Below are positions 1 to 5,303 of a stretch of DNA of 5,303 nucleotides, piece by piece. This DNA comes from Globobulimina sp. (Eukaryota > Foraminifera > Rotaliida). Positions within the stretch are counted from its first letter, which is position 1. The number at the start of each line of letters is the position of its first letter. Below the pieces are notes generated by a model. The model saw only the letters and a program-made list of their open reading frames with translations. It ran no database searches and was not told where the DNA came from. A program made the position numbers and the translations under genes. The stretch covers positions 1 through 5,303 of the forward strand of contig PIVH01000637.1 of NCBI GenBank assembly GCA_003354225.1, given 5' to 3'.

Positions 1-141
1 AAAAGAGTTATTCAGCAAATACACGAGATCGAGAATGAGTCATTTGAGTCATTATTAATGTATACGGAAAGTGCTGACAGCATGGAAAGTACTGGCAGCT
101 ATGAGGAAGTTCATCACTCCCGTCTTCTAAACAGTATTTAA
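1..141 (+). CDS. 3' end of an unrecognised protein-coding gene (partial)
   Basis: The frame starting at base 1 stays open for 46 codons and ends with TAA at 139-141, so this looks like the C-terminal tail of a gene entering from the left edge. The visible peptide is polar and acidic (many Glu and Ser). It contains an imperfect six-residue repeat, ESADSM then ESTGSY, matching a degenerate 18-bp tandem repeat at 67-84 and 85-102. No domain, transmembrane segment or known C-terminal signal is visible, and I do not recognise the family. The tail looks disordered. The gene converges on the Rab gene. An open frame of this length could occur by chance, so the call is only moderate; it could also be the last exon of a longer spliced gene. 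Confidence 0.45.
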   Translation, partial: KRVIQQIHEIENESFESLLMYTESADSMESTGSYEEVHHSRLLNSI

Positions 142-455
142 ATTAAATGGAATTGAGTTCCTTGATTGACTAATTTGACTTGAATAAGTTATAGAACTCT
201 GAGTTACGCAAATGTACTGACACAAACAAGCACTCCTTGTCAATTTGTACATGCACACATACCAAATCCTAATTGAATTATTTATTTTACACGACACGTG
301 TTATTTTACTTTGGTACATGTTTATTTGTATAGATTGAAACAAGAGTACTGAGTGTATGCAAGATATTATTTGTTGTATACATGAAGAAAACATCAACGG
401 TCAGAAACATTTAATACGATCAAGATTGCATATACAATATACAAATTAAAGTGTG
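142..455. other. Spacer between convergent genes
   Basis: About 310 bases of AT-rich sequence lie between the stop of the left-edge frame and the stop of the Rab gene. I see no convincing coding frame or RNA gene. It should hold the 3' UTRs of both genes. Small features are two AATAAA hexamers on the minus strand, the 8-bp palindrome ACACGTGT at 294-301, and a direct repeat of TTATTTTAC at 282-290 and 301-309 flanking that palindrome. A function for the palindrome is not shown. Confidence 0.5.
321..326 (-). terminator. Candidate polyadenylation signal of the Rab gene
   Basis: The minus strand reads AATAAA here, about 130 nt beyond the proposed TGA stop of the Rab gene. A second AATAAA lies at 281-286. 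Canonical hexamers are common by chance in AT-rich DNA, and none of the other genes in the window shows one close to its stop, so this is a position-based suggestion only. Confidence 0.3.
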
Positions 456-1188
456 TCAACACGCACAGTTTGATTTTTGAGGTGCGTCCATATCCAATGG
501 CTCATCTAACTGTACCTTTAATTCTGTTTACATAAAAAATTAAATTGTTAACGTTCAAAAAAAATGATGGATTTACTGCCTTAACTTGGTTTTATGTTTG
601 TTATTTCAGGCAATCGCTCTACAATGCGGCTGAATACCTCTTCCACGTTAAATCCTGTTTTTGCGCTAATTTCTATGGCATGATTGATTTTCAATTTTTC
701 AGCTATTTCTTTAGTTTCTTTGAATGTTACTAATCTCTGTGAATGTAAATCCGCTTTATTCGCAATCAGAATGATTTGTATTTTAGATATAGCACAATAT
801 TCTGCCATTTTTTTATACCAAAATTCGATATTAATGAAAGATTGCTTGCAGGTTATGTCAAATACCAAGCACACACAGTGTGTATTTCTGATATAACTTG
901 GTATCAAAGATCTAAATCTCTCTTGGCCGGCAGTGTCCCATATTTGCAGTTTGACTCTAGTTTCATTGGCTTTGCACGCAGTTTTCGTCAAAAAATCAAC
1001 GCCTATTGTTGCCTGTTTATGTGTTGCGATATTTTGTTATTTGTTTTGGAGAAATGCTATGCTTTGTTATTTGTCTTAACGTCGTAGTTGTCGTTGAATT
1101 CTCCATTAACATATCGAGTGATAATTGAGGTTTTGCCCACAGCCTCGTCTCCAATAAACACTAATTTGTATTTTGATAGTGCAGTCAT
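456..1188 (-). CDS. Rab6-like small GTPase (three exons)
   Basis: Spliced from exons 1188-1081, 1012-586 and 523-456, this gives 200 residues, close to Rab6 (about 208). GTPase motifs are in order: P-loop GDEAVGKT (13-20), switch-I Thr in ATIGVDF (37-43), DTAGQERFRSLIPSYIR (62-78, a Rab6 signature), NKAD (121-124), EISAK (150-154) and a C-terminal Cys-Ala-Cys for double geranylgeranylation. Rab6 proteins direct retrograde traffic at the Golgi; that role here is inferred from the family. The start at 1188 is chosen because MTALSKYKLVF matches the usual Rab6 N-terminus and has A at -3. An in-frame ATG at 1212 would add eight residues and gives exactly 208. Both introns begin GTTAAG and end AAACAG. 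The core after switch II is more diverged than in typical Rab6, so a lineage-specific Rab6/Rab41-type paralogue is possible. The gene diverges from the RBM42 gene. Confidence 0.9.
524..585 (-). other. Rab gene intron 2 (62 nt)
   Basis: On the minus strand the intron begins GTTAAG at 585 and ends TGTAAACAG at 524. It is phase 1, and splicing joins ...NIKP to KLKVQLDEP... and reaches the CAC tail. It contains TTAACAAT, a plausible branch site about 25 nt from the acceptor. Without splicing, the frame stops at TAA (583-581), inside the donor itself, giving a protein that ends KPS without cysteines. Confidence 0.85.
1013..1080 (-). other. Rab gene intron 1 (68 nt)
   Basis: On the minus strand the intron runs from GTTAAG at 1080 to CATAAACAG at 1013, phase 0. 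Removing it joins NGEFNDNYD to ATIGVDFLTK, which restores switch I exactly as in Rab6. The unspliced frame meets a TAG shortly after the donor. It has no strong polypyrimidine tract. Confidence 0.9.
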
Positions 1189-1511
1189 TCTGCCTTCCTT
1201 CGGTTTAGGCATTGGTTTTCCGATAAAAGTTATGTTCAGATTCTAAGAATATCGATTATGAATCTACAAAATGCTGCACAGTAATTATGAATGCGGATAT
1301 CAGCCGCACACGTTTTTAAAGCACCTTGAAAATGTATAATTTTCTACAATTAAAAACCATTTGCAACCATCTGAACGCTTGCGCGAAGGATGATAATTAA
1401 AGTTTTTCTTTAAGTGACTTTAATAAAAGAACCTAAACCAATCTTCATTTAAAAAAATATTCTCCATTCTCTCCATCACTGCGTCACCTCACAAAGCAAA
1501 GCTAAAATACA
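1189..1511. promoter_or_regulatory. Divergent promoter region, Rab6-like / RBM42-like genes
   Basis: About 320 bases separate the two divergent start codons, so both promoters and 5' UTRs must lie here. No convincing TATA box position can be fixed. The part nearest RBM42 (about 1441-1500) is pyrimidine-rich on the plus strand (CTCCATTCTCTCCATCACTG), as often seen near transcription starts. An inverted repeat occurs at 1396-1424, and TGCGG/CCGCA half-sites at 1292-1296 and 1304-1308. The minus-strand ATG at 1212, in frame with the Rab gene, falls inside this interval. Confidence 0.55.
1396..1424. repeat. Inverted repeat in the divergent promoter
   Basis: ATTAAAGT at 1396-1403 is the exact reverse complement of ACTTTAAT at 1417-1424, separated by 13 bases. 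A shorter hairpin, TTAAAG-TTTTT-CTTTAA (1397-1413), is nested in it. Such AT-only arms arise easily by chance in this base composition, so a protein-binding role is only a possibility. Confidence 0.35.
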
Positions 1512-2594
1512 ATGGATGCAGACATAAAAGCTCTAGAAAACGAAGCTGCAAAAATCAATCCACCACCATATTCATCTCACGTATGTCCATTTATACCAAA
1601 TCCACTCCTCGCTCCATACACCATACAACCAATACACATGCAGTTATACCCGGCACCAATCCCACAACAACCACCAAACACAAACTACACCTCATCCCAT
1701 GGGCCCTCTCGCCCTAAGCACCACCTACAATACCATCCATATGCAGTTCCCTCCAAACCGCATACAAACACTCCCACCATCATCCACCACCAACAAATCG
1801 CTGCTCGTTCTGCCATCGCCCAAGCTCAAGTGCAAGCCGCTCGGTTGCAAGCTCACGCCGCGGCCATCAACGCAGCGCGAACTCGCACCATTATGTCCGC
1901 TGCGGCACAGGCTCAGGCCGCGCGTGTCGCGGCCATGCAATCCAATAATTCCTTGAAGTCCGGGGTGATAACCGCTGGCCCCAAAAGCAACAAAACTGAG
2001 CACGAAGCGAATGTATCGTCGGTAGGGCCGAGTTATACGAAAAACACTGTTGCCAATACGTACAAATATAATAAGCTGGGATACCATCATCGGAGTACAA
2101 ACTACAAACGATATGATTATGAGTATGGCAAAAAGCATGCGAGCACCATACCAAATAGTTCACTGCGTAATCATTTGAACGATATGGAGATGAATAATGG
2201 CGGCAAAGCTGTGAAGAAACAAAAATTGAAAGCAACGCATCAATATCAGCTGCGGACGGCTGCCAATGACAAATGGGTCGATCCCACAATGACCGATTGG
2301 CCGGAAAATGATTTTCGAATTTTTTGTGGAGATTTAGGCAACGAAGTAAGCGATGCTATGCTGACCAGCGCGTTCAGCAAATATCCGAGTTTTGCGAAAG
2401 CGAAAGTGATTCGGGATAAACGGACAGGGAAAAGCAAAGGGTACGGCTTTGTCAGTTTTCTAGAGCCACATGATTTTAATCGCGCGTTTAAGGAAATGAA
2501 TGGGAAATATGTGGGGAATCGACCGATTAAATTAAGGAGAAGTAAATGGAAGGAGAGGATGAAAAAAGTGAAAAACTTTAAAATCAGGGAGTGA
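1512..2594 (+). CDS. RBM42: RBM42-like RNA-binding protein, single C-terminal RRM
   Basis: An uninterrupted 360-residue protein. Residues 1-100 are rich in Pro, His, Tyr and Gln. Residues about 95-145 form an Ala/Gln/Arg-rich, probably helical stretch. Residues 150-255 are basic and Tyr/Asn-rich, probably disordered. The C-terminus holds one RRM (about 267-345) with RNP2 IFCGDL (270-275) and RNP1 KGYGFVSF (309-316). The lead-in DPTMTDWPENDFRIFCGDLG and the MNGKYVGNRPIKLRRSKWKER end are the RBM42 signature. In known species RBM42 binds RNA, associates with hnRNP K and has been linked to spliceosomal complexes; that role is carried over from the family. The protein is shorter than human RBM42 (about 480) but similarly arranged. 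ATG at 1512 has good context (ACAATGG). The 5' coding part is strikingly poor in G. The stop is TGA, and the next gene starts 129 bp downstream on the same strand. Confidence 0.92.
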   Translation: MDADIKALENEAAKINPPPYSSHVCPFIPNPLLAPYTIQPIHMQLYPAPIPQQPPNTNYTSSHGPSRPKHHLQYHPYAVPSKPHTNTPTIIHHQQIAARSAIAQAQVQAARLQAHAAAINAARTRTIMSAAAQAQAARVAAMQSNNSLKSGVITAGPKSNKTEHEANVSSVGPSYTKNTVANTYKYNKLGYHHRSTNYKRYDYEYGKKHASTIPNSSLRNHLNDMEMNNGGKAVKKQKLKATHQYQLRTAANDKWVDPTMTDWPENDFRIFCGDLGNEVSDAMLTSAFSKYPSFAKAKVIRDKRTGKSKGYGFVSFLEPHDFNRAFKEMNGKYVGNRPIKLRRSKWKERMKKVKNFKIRE

Positions 2595-2723
2595 ATGTTT
2601 TTTATTTAATATTGCATGACTTTGTTGACTTTGTAATTCTGTGAAACGTTGCATTTTGAAACCCGATATTACTATTTTTCCATGATAATCTGCATAAGTT
2701 TTGCATGTTTATAGTAGTTTCAA

Positions 2724-3719
2724 ATGTCCTTCGAAAACTTTGTGCTAATTATGAGCTTGCTATCATTGTCTCGTCATTTAAATGCAAACGTTTTGCGTGA
2801 CTTTTATAAATATGGTTATTGTGTGATTGATAATGCATTGCCTGATATAGTGGGCAATAACATTTTATCCGAAATAAAGCCATTACATGAATTTGATATA
2901 ATGTATGAATGTCATAGCCATATCCATATGAATGATAAAACTCATTTGATTTCAAAATCAAATGTATGGGAATTAGAATTGCATTCTTATCCCGAATTGC
3001 AATCAATTTGTACAGATACTTGGAATATTTTAAATGATAAATCGCTGTGTAATGTTCTAACTGCACATAGCAAAACAAACTATGAATACACGCATCAAAC
3101 ATTAAAAATGTTATACAGTTTGAACAACGGTTGTTTTCCAATTCATTTTGATTCCGATCCGACCATTGATTTACGGAGAATTACAGGTGTTTTATATTTA
3201 AATGAAGAGGATATAAATGGTGGGGAATTAAGAATATATCCTTTGTTAAGCAAACCTATTGATATCATACCAAAATATAATCGATTGGTGCTATTCTCAG
3301 CGTGTTTTATGTTACATCGAACATTGCCGTCAATGCAACAAAGATATGCATTAAATTATTGGTTCCACATTAAAGAATGTGTTGGGAAGAAAACTAATGT
3401 AAAAGATATGGATAAACTAAAAAAAGATGATCCTTTTCAATATGTGTTGCAGCCAAAATATTTGAAATGTATTGCGAAATTGTTGTATAATGATGAATGG
3501 ACGCAAAGTATCATGGATTCGCATAAAGGACATAAGGATATTGAATGGTTATTGGATACGCATAAAAATGATGTTAAATTGTGTGATAATGTTCTGTCAT
3601 CGTTGAAATTGAATGATGTTTATGTGAATTTGCAAGAAATTATAAATGATGAAAGTAATGAGGATTGCTATTTATCCAATGAATGTTGGCAAAATTGTGA
3701 GATTGATTGGATGTGCTAG
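2724..3719 (+). CDS. 2OG-Fe(II) dioxygenase, prolyl-4-hydroxylase-like
   Basis: A 331-residue, intronless frame. The double-stranded beta-helix core (about 105-215) carries the Fe(II) facial triad: H141 and D143 in PIHFDSD, and H198 in MLHRTLPS. R207 lies nine residues later and is suitable for binding 2-oxoglutarate. GELRIYP (about 173) and YLNEE fit the P4H/2OG-FeII_Oxy_3 family (PF13640). The N-terminal LRDFYKYGYCVIDNALP is the usual entry helix and strand of such oxygenases. Such enzymes couple 2-oxoglutarate decarboxylation to hydroxylation of a substrate, often proline; the substrate here is unknown. The ~120 residues after the core include a charged helical part and end in a Cys-rich tail (CYLSNECWQNCEIDWMC). 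No clear ER signal peptide is seen, though residues 6-16 are hydrophobic. ATG at 2724 is chosen; ATG at 2751 (residue 10) has A at -3 and would also retain the domain. It resembles proteins I associate with protists. Confidence 0.8.
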   Translation: MSFENFVLIMSLLSLSRHLNANVLRDFYKYGYCVIDNALPDIVGNNILSEIKPLHEFDIMYECHSHIHMNDKTHLISKSNVWELELHSYPELQSICTDTWNILNDKSLCNVLTAHSKTNYEYTHQTLKMLYSLNNGCFPIHFDSDPTIDLRRITGVLYLNEEDINGGELRIYPLLSKPIDIIPKYNRLVLFSACFMLHRTLPSMQQRYALNYWFHIKECVGKKTNVKDMDKLKKDDPFQYVLQPKYLKCIAKLLYNDEWTQSIMDSHKGHKDIEWLLDTHKNDVKLCDNVLSSLKLNDVYVNLQEIINDESNEDCYLSNECWQNCEIDWMC

Positions 3720-3905
3720 TTTTTTAAAAAAAGTTTTTGTAAACGATGTACGTAAATATACGACCATCAAATTGCATTCATTTTAATGACTGAGCTGCTT
3801 TCCATATTTTTTTGATGTTTGAAAAAAAATCTTTAAATTTTAAACATTTTGTTACGTTTTGTACACTATAAAATATTATATAAACAAGATTTAAGTGAAT
3901 TTAAT
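3720..3905. other. AT-rich spacer between convergent genes
   Basis: This stretch lies between the stops of the dioxygenase (plus) and the acireductone dioxygenase (minus). It is very AT-rich with homopolymer runs, including a T6-A7-G-T5 block near 3720-3740 that can fold back on itself and could act in 3' end formation on either strand. No AATAAA and no coding frame is seen. Confidence 0.4.
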
Positions 3906-4616
3906 TTAATTATCATACAATGGAAATTTTGAGCTGATATCATCCTTTGTATATTGAGCAAGCCATCCATCCGCAATGCCAAAAAACCGAATAATTTGAA
4001 AATATGGACTTGGTCCCATATCAAACCAATGTTTTGTATTTGCAGGAACAATCAGCAAATGTCCTTTGCAACATTCAACACGAATTACTTCCTTCCTTTC
4101 AGCCAAATGAATATAAAAACAGCCTGAGCCGTCAATAAAATATCTAACTTCATCATCAAAATGAATATGTTCATCCAAGAATTTTTGACGAAATGTCTCC
4201 TTTTTTGGATTCGACGGAGTTATGGAAATAATATCATTAGTCTGGAAATTAAATCGTTGCATAATTTCATCAATCTGTTTTTTATAATATTTGAAAATAT
4301 CATCATGCGATATATTAATTTTACTCTCCAATGTTTCCCATTTTTCATATCCTAATCCACGCAATTTTAATTCACGTGATATTTCTCCAAATGTTGAATA
4401 GCGTGCTACGATTTTACTTGGATCTGATTGATTCCATACAATTGCTTCACCTGCGATGTTTTCAATATAATTGGTTTTAATTATATAGGAGATTATTTAC
4501 ATTATTGTTAAAGTCAATGCAGACAAAAAAACACTTTGTACTCAACTGACAAACGACCTGGAATCAATTTCTATGAAATCCAACGCCGCATCAATTGCTT
4601 TCACAGCTTCGGACAT
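3906..4616 (-). CDS. mtnD: Acireductone dioxygenase, bacterial-type (MtnD-like); 5' exon tentative
   Basis: The secure coding part is 4450-3906 (about 180 residues, stop TAA), close to full bacterial MtnD length. The cupin metal ligands are all present: H-I-H-x3-E in EHIHFDDEVRYF and the distal His in ANTKHWFDMG. GSGCFYIHL, IRFFGIADGWLAQYT and the LRGLGYEKWE lead-in match proteobacterial or cyanobacterial MtnD more than the animal, plant and fungal ADI1 proteins, which carry EEHLHLDDEIRY and differ elsewhere. The enzyme oxidises acireductone in methionine salvage, to the methionine keto-acid precursor plus formate with Fe, or off-pathway with Ni. The continuous frame opens after TAA at 4499-4497 with no ATG, GTG or TTG before the conserved domain. 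A phase-matched first exon from ATG 4616 to 4547, with an intron at 4546-4451, gives 204 residues. That 5' model is inference; the gene might instead be start-less. Confidence 0.72.
4451..4546 (-). other. Candidate intron in the acireductone dioxygenase gene (96 nt)
   Basis: On the minus strand the interval begins GTTGAG at 4546, close to the GTTAAG donors of the Rab introns, and ends ATCGCAG at 4451. It contains TTAACAAT, the same branch-like octamer seen in Rab intron 2. Both ends are phase 1, so splicing joins a 23-codon open frame starting at ATG 4616 to the point where MtnD similarity begins (EAIVWNQSDP). Without splicing, TGA inside the donor ends the upstream frame. The 23-residue exon itself has no recognised homology. 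Confidence 0.45.
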
Positions 4617-4732
4617 TCTCAGTTGTTTACACTCAACAATTAACAACAAAAAAGATTGTACAAGAGTCTCTAATTAGACTAGCTCTTAAAATGCAGGACA
4701 AACATTTAAAAGCTGGCCAAATTCACACACAT
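4617..4732. other. Short non-coding spacer
   Basis: The stretch between the candidate 5' exon of the acireductone dioxygenase and the stop of the relaxase-like frame holds no convincing frame. It would contain the acireductone dioxygenase promoter. A 5-bp inverted repeat AGTCT/AGACT (4665-4669 and 4676-4680) is present; no promoter element can be named. Confidence 0.35.
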
Positions 4733-5302
4733 CTATGACAATGCTTGGAAAGTGCTGATCAGCCTAGATCTACCCCAAGCATGCAACCACACTCGAACAA
4801 AGTCGTCAGCATATTTGGTCTCACTGCAAACAGACCACCGGAGGGCGCTAGCTGTCAATGACATCCACGGCAAACATCTAGTTGTGCATGGTGCTATATT
4901 TGACATGCTTCCACGGCAGCCTGCTAATGTCCTTCGTGTTACCTCCTCCTCTTGGCTACAATCTTCAAGAAGAGGTTCAACCTCTAATTTTCTGCTTGAT
5001 TCAAGGTCAACTTGATCCCGAGAAATATCAGACAACTCCCAACCAGCGGTTTTGTCATACCTTGTTTTAAAGCCATTTTTTTCAAGTTCTGCTCTTAAAT
5101 ATGATTTATAAATTCGGTCAATTTTATGCTTACTATAATATAATTCTCTTAGATTTGTGCTGTAAGATTTCGCTGGATCATCTAAATATCCGGAATTTGC
5201 AATACACACATGAGTATGCAATTGTGCATCTAAGTTTCGATTTATTGAATGATCAAAACCTATCGCAAGCATACCATTTGCTTTATATTTTTGTAATATT
5301 CC
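4733..5302 (-). CDS. MobF (TraA/TrwC-type) conjugative relaxase, internal fragment; 5' end beyond window
   Basis: The minus-strand frame is open from the window edge (codon at 5302-5300) to TAG at 4733. The motif FDHSINRNLDAQLHTHVCIAN (residues 16-36) is the MobF HUH metal-binding motif. Its three histidines (18, 29, 31) are spaced 11 and 2 as in TrwC. It is followed by NLRELYYSK..IDRIYKSYLRAELEKNGFKTRY and by WELSDISRDQV, matching the rest of the TrwC domain up to about residue 115. Such enzymes nick the transfer origin with a catalytic Tyr near their N-terminus, which would lie outside this window. Full-length TraA proteins continue into a RecD-like helicase; none is visible here. From about 4960 leftwards the frame becomes GC-richer and unlike relaxase, so the gene is truncated, spliced or interrupted there. 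Codon use in the relaxase part is AT-rich like its neighbours. Its position in a eukaryote-like scaffold is unexpected. Confidence 0.75.
   Translation of the reverse strand, partial: GILQKYKANGMLAIGFDHSINRNLDAQLHTHVCIANSGYLDDPAKSYSTNLRELYYSKHKIDRIYKSYLRAELEKNGFKTRYDKTAGWELSDISRDQVDLESSRKLEVEPLLEDCSQEEEVTRRTLAGCRGSMSNIAPCTTRCLPWMSLTASALRWSVCSETKYADDFVRVWLHAWGRSRLISTFQALS
4740..4960. other. GC-richer unassigned segment at the 3' end of the relaxase frame
   Basis: About 220 bases are clearly richer in G+C than the flanks, and all readings lack recognisable protein similarity. The relaxase frame stays open through it, but the peptide is rich in Cys, Trp and Ser, typical of chance translation. 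A GAGGAG|GTAACA sequence near the right boundary could be a splice donor on the minus strand. The segment might be part of an inserted repeat element, but no terminal repeats or target duplication can be seen. Confidence 0.35.
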
Positions 5303-5303
5303 A

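Noticed and set aside
581-991. Reading the Rab gene as a single-exon bacterial-style frame starting at TTG
   Set aside because: This loses the P-loop and the prenylation tail, both of which are recovered by two GT-AG introns in correct phase.
545-1087. Plus-strand open frames opposite the Rab gene
   Set aside because: They are antisense to a clearly supported GTPase and their peptides have no domain-like features.
1699-2289. Several frames overlapping the N-terminal half of RBM42 on both strands
   Set aside because: They result from the low-complexity, stop-poor composition of the RBM42 coding sequence; none has recognisable motifs.
3906-4364. Start of the acireductone dioxygenase at TTG 4364
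   Set aside because: Conserved family sequence continues in frame upstream for at least 25 codons, so this TTG is an internal Leu codon.
66-4758. Shared 12-mer GGAAAGTGCTGA at 66-77 and 4747-4758
   Set aside because: One 12-base match between two places in a 5.3-kb window is about what chance gives; the flanks do not continue the similarity beyond a few bases.
4733-4960. KYADDFV in the minus-strand frame, resembling the reverse-transcriptase YADD box
   Set aside because: No other RT block (upstream fingers, SPxLxN-like region or thumb) is seen on either side, and the surrounding peptide has chance-like composition.
4752-5070. Plus-strand frames opposite the relaxase-like gene
   Set aside because: The relaxase motif on the minus strand is strong, and the plus-strand peptides resemble no family.

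Overview
The window is a gene-dense, AT-rich piece of what looks like a eukaryotic nuclear genome. Two short GT-AG introns (62 and 68 nt) interrupt a Rab6-type GTPase gene. An RBM42-type RNA-binding protein sits next to it, and none of the genes has bacterial-style spacing. All recognised stops fit the standard code. The lineage cannot be fixed from sequence alone. Compact spacing, very short introns and a 2OG-Fe(II) oxygenase of a style I associate with protists suggest a protist or a small-genome invertebrate.

Layout: 1-141 is the 3' end of an unrecognised plus-strand gene. 142-455 is a spacer between convergent genes. 456-1188 (minus) is a three-exon Rab6-like GTPase whose last exon supplies the Cys-Ala-Cys prenylation tail. 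1189-1511 is a divergent promoter region. 1512-2594 (plus) encodes an RBM42-like protein with one C-terminal RRM. 2724-3719 (plus) encodes a 331-residue prolyl-4-hydroxylase-like 2OG-Fe(II) dioxygenase. 3720-3905 is a short spacer between convergent genes. 3906 to about 4450 (minus) is an acireductone dioxygenase of bacterial type with all metal ligands, but with no start codon in its continuous frame. A small 5' exon at 4547-4616 is proposed for it. 4733-5302 (minus) is an open frame entering from the right edge. Its first ~115 residues match the metal-binding core of MobF/TraA-TrwC conjugative relaxases, and it then runs into a GC-richer stretch that no longer looks like relaxase.

The left two thirds are ordinary eukaryotic housekeeping genes: Golgi traffic, RNA binding and an Fe(II)/2OG oxygenase. 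The right third is unusual. Two genes of bacterial character lie on the same strand next to each other: a methionine-salvage enzyme, and a conjugation-type HUH nuclease domain with its His triad intact. Possible explanations are horizontal transfer with later intron gain, a domesticated or mobile relaxase in a eukaryote, or a scaffold joined to endosymbiont DNA. The missing bacterial start codon and the intron-like signals of the acireductone dioxygenase argue against a simple bacterial join at that gene.
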